From Ramazzottius varieornatus (Eukaryota > Tardigrada > Eutardigrada > Parachela > Ramazzottiidae): a stretch of DNA of 64,000 nucleotides. Within the stretch, counting starts at the first letter, position 1. Each line of letters starts with the position of its first letter. The translations under genes and the position numbers were made by a program. This document shows positions 63,770 through 64,000 of the stretch, in pieces. The stretch is taken from assembly GCA_001949185.1 (NCBI GenBank), contig BDGG01000001.1, forward strand, positions 5,262,629 through 5,326,628, in the 5' to 3' direction. The notes under the pieces are model-generated. The model did no database searches, was not told the origin of the DNA, and saw only the letters and a list, made by a program, of their open reading frames with translations.

Positions 63770-64000
63770 CCTGGACACGGGCACGTAAAGAAGTCTGTAA
63801 AGTTTACCGAAACACAAGAGACTGAAATGATCAAATAACTTGGATTATAAACACCGAGCGACTGCCGCAGCCAACGAGTAACTCTGTAACAGCTCGGTCA
63901 AAACCCGGGTATGGCGAAATTGTTTAGTGGACGCAACTTGATTTGCGTCCATGATTTTTTGTTCGGTCGCTGAAACGTCCCTTGTCCACCAGCTACAGAG
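63768..64000 (-). repeat. Right terminal inverted repeat of element B
   Basis: Near-identical inverse of 53728-53960. It reaches the last base of the window, so it may be longer. It contains the GGACGCAA/TTGCGTCC stem. Confidence 0.95.

Larger units (their letters stand above)
53728..64000. mobile_element. Polinton/Maverick-like virus element (element B)
   Basis: Bounded by 233-bp inverted repeats (53728-53960 and 63768-64000). The right repeat runs to the window end, so the true ends may lie further out; on the left, AGT at 53641 preceded by GTATTT is a plausible Polinton-type end. Cargo: integrase, penton-like and major capsid proteins, pVI-like/basic core protein, an N-terminal polymerase B piece, an IAP with two BIR domains, two LRR-type membrane proteins and a Gln-rich protein. 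Missing: polymerase catalytic part, packaging ATPase, maturation protease. Left-half genes mostly run rightward and right-half genes leftward, converging at 58.4 kb. Frame breaks in integrase and IAP and two truncated genes show it is decayed. Confidence 0.85.

Noticed and set aside
1-64000. CRISPR arrays, rRNA or intact tRNA genes, bacterial-type operons
   Set aside because: No spaced direct-repeat array, no rRNA-like sequence, and the only tRNA-like piece (10.15 kb) does not form an acceptor stem. Genes show GT-AG introns, so bacterial features are not expected.

Overview
This is an invertebrate (metazoan) nuclear window. Its conserved genes are split by short (about 55-100 bp) GT-AG introns, and most of the rest is transposon and virus-like DNA. 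Two cellular genes are clear: the 3' part of a beta-lactamase-related serine hydrolase (161-1465) and a complete 13-exon anoctamin/TMEM16 gene (3458-7027, about 895 aa). Nothing here fixes the phylum; a small-genome invertebrate is as far as I would go.

From 7 to 53.5 kb the window is a transposon graveyard. It holds several MITEs, including a hAT-type one with a perfect 8-bp target duplication and a TA-flanked one with perfect 41-bp arms. There are two pogo-like transposons (10.57-13.28 kb with both ends visible; 44.4-46.0 kb on the minus strand), a DIRS/gypsy-like reverse transcriptase scrap, two PIF/Harbinger-type elements (20.7-23.0 and 33.5-35.5 kb) each with a transposase and a convergent accessory gene, and a CACTA/EnSpm-like transposase (28.0-29.4 kb) followed by a chromodomain ORF. 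Two non-LTR retrotransposons (38.7-43 kb minus; 50.1-52.4 kb plus) are both damaged at the RT active site. A BEN-domain gene and a broken ribonucleotide reductase R2 fragment lie at 16-18.2 kb.

The most interesting material is virus-like. From 53.7 kb to the window end is a Polinton/Maverick-like element (element B, about 10.3 kb) with 233-bp terminal inverted repeats, the right one running to the last base. Its right half is a tightly packed minus-strand series: an LRR-type membrane protein, a two-BIR IAP-like protein, a small unknown ORF, a retroviral-type integrase with a chromo-like C-terminus, a penton-like minor capsid protein, a pVI-like/basic core protein, and a double-jelly-roll-type major capsid protein. 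Its left half carries a second LRR-type membrane protein, a Gln-rich protein of unknown function and only the N-terminus of a protein-primed type B DNA polymerase. A degenerate third TIR copy lies where both the capsid and polymerase genes are cut short, so the element looks internally deleted or recombined. A second, older relic (element A, 23.8-26.6 kb) keeps the same order: integrase, minor capsid, basic core, major capsid. An orphan zinc-rich polymerase fragment lies at 38.3-38.6 kb. The combination of virion genes, an apoptosis inhibitor and a pair of LRR membrane proteins at the two ends of element B is the strongest candidate for something undescribed.
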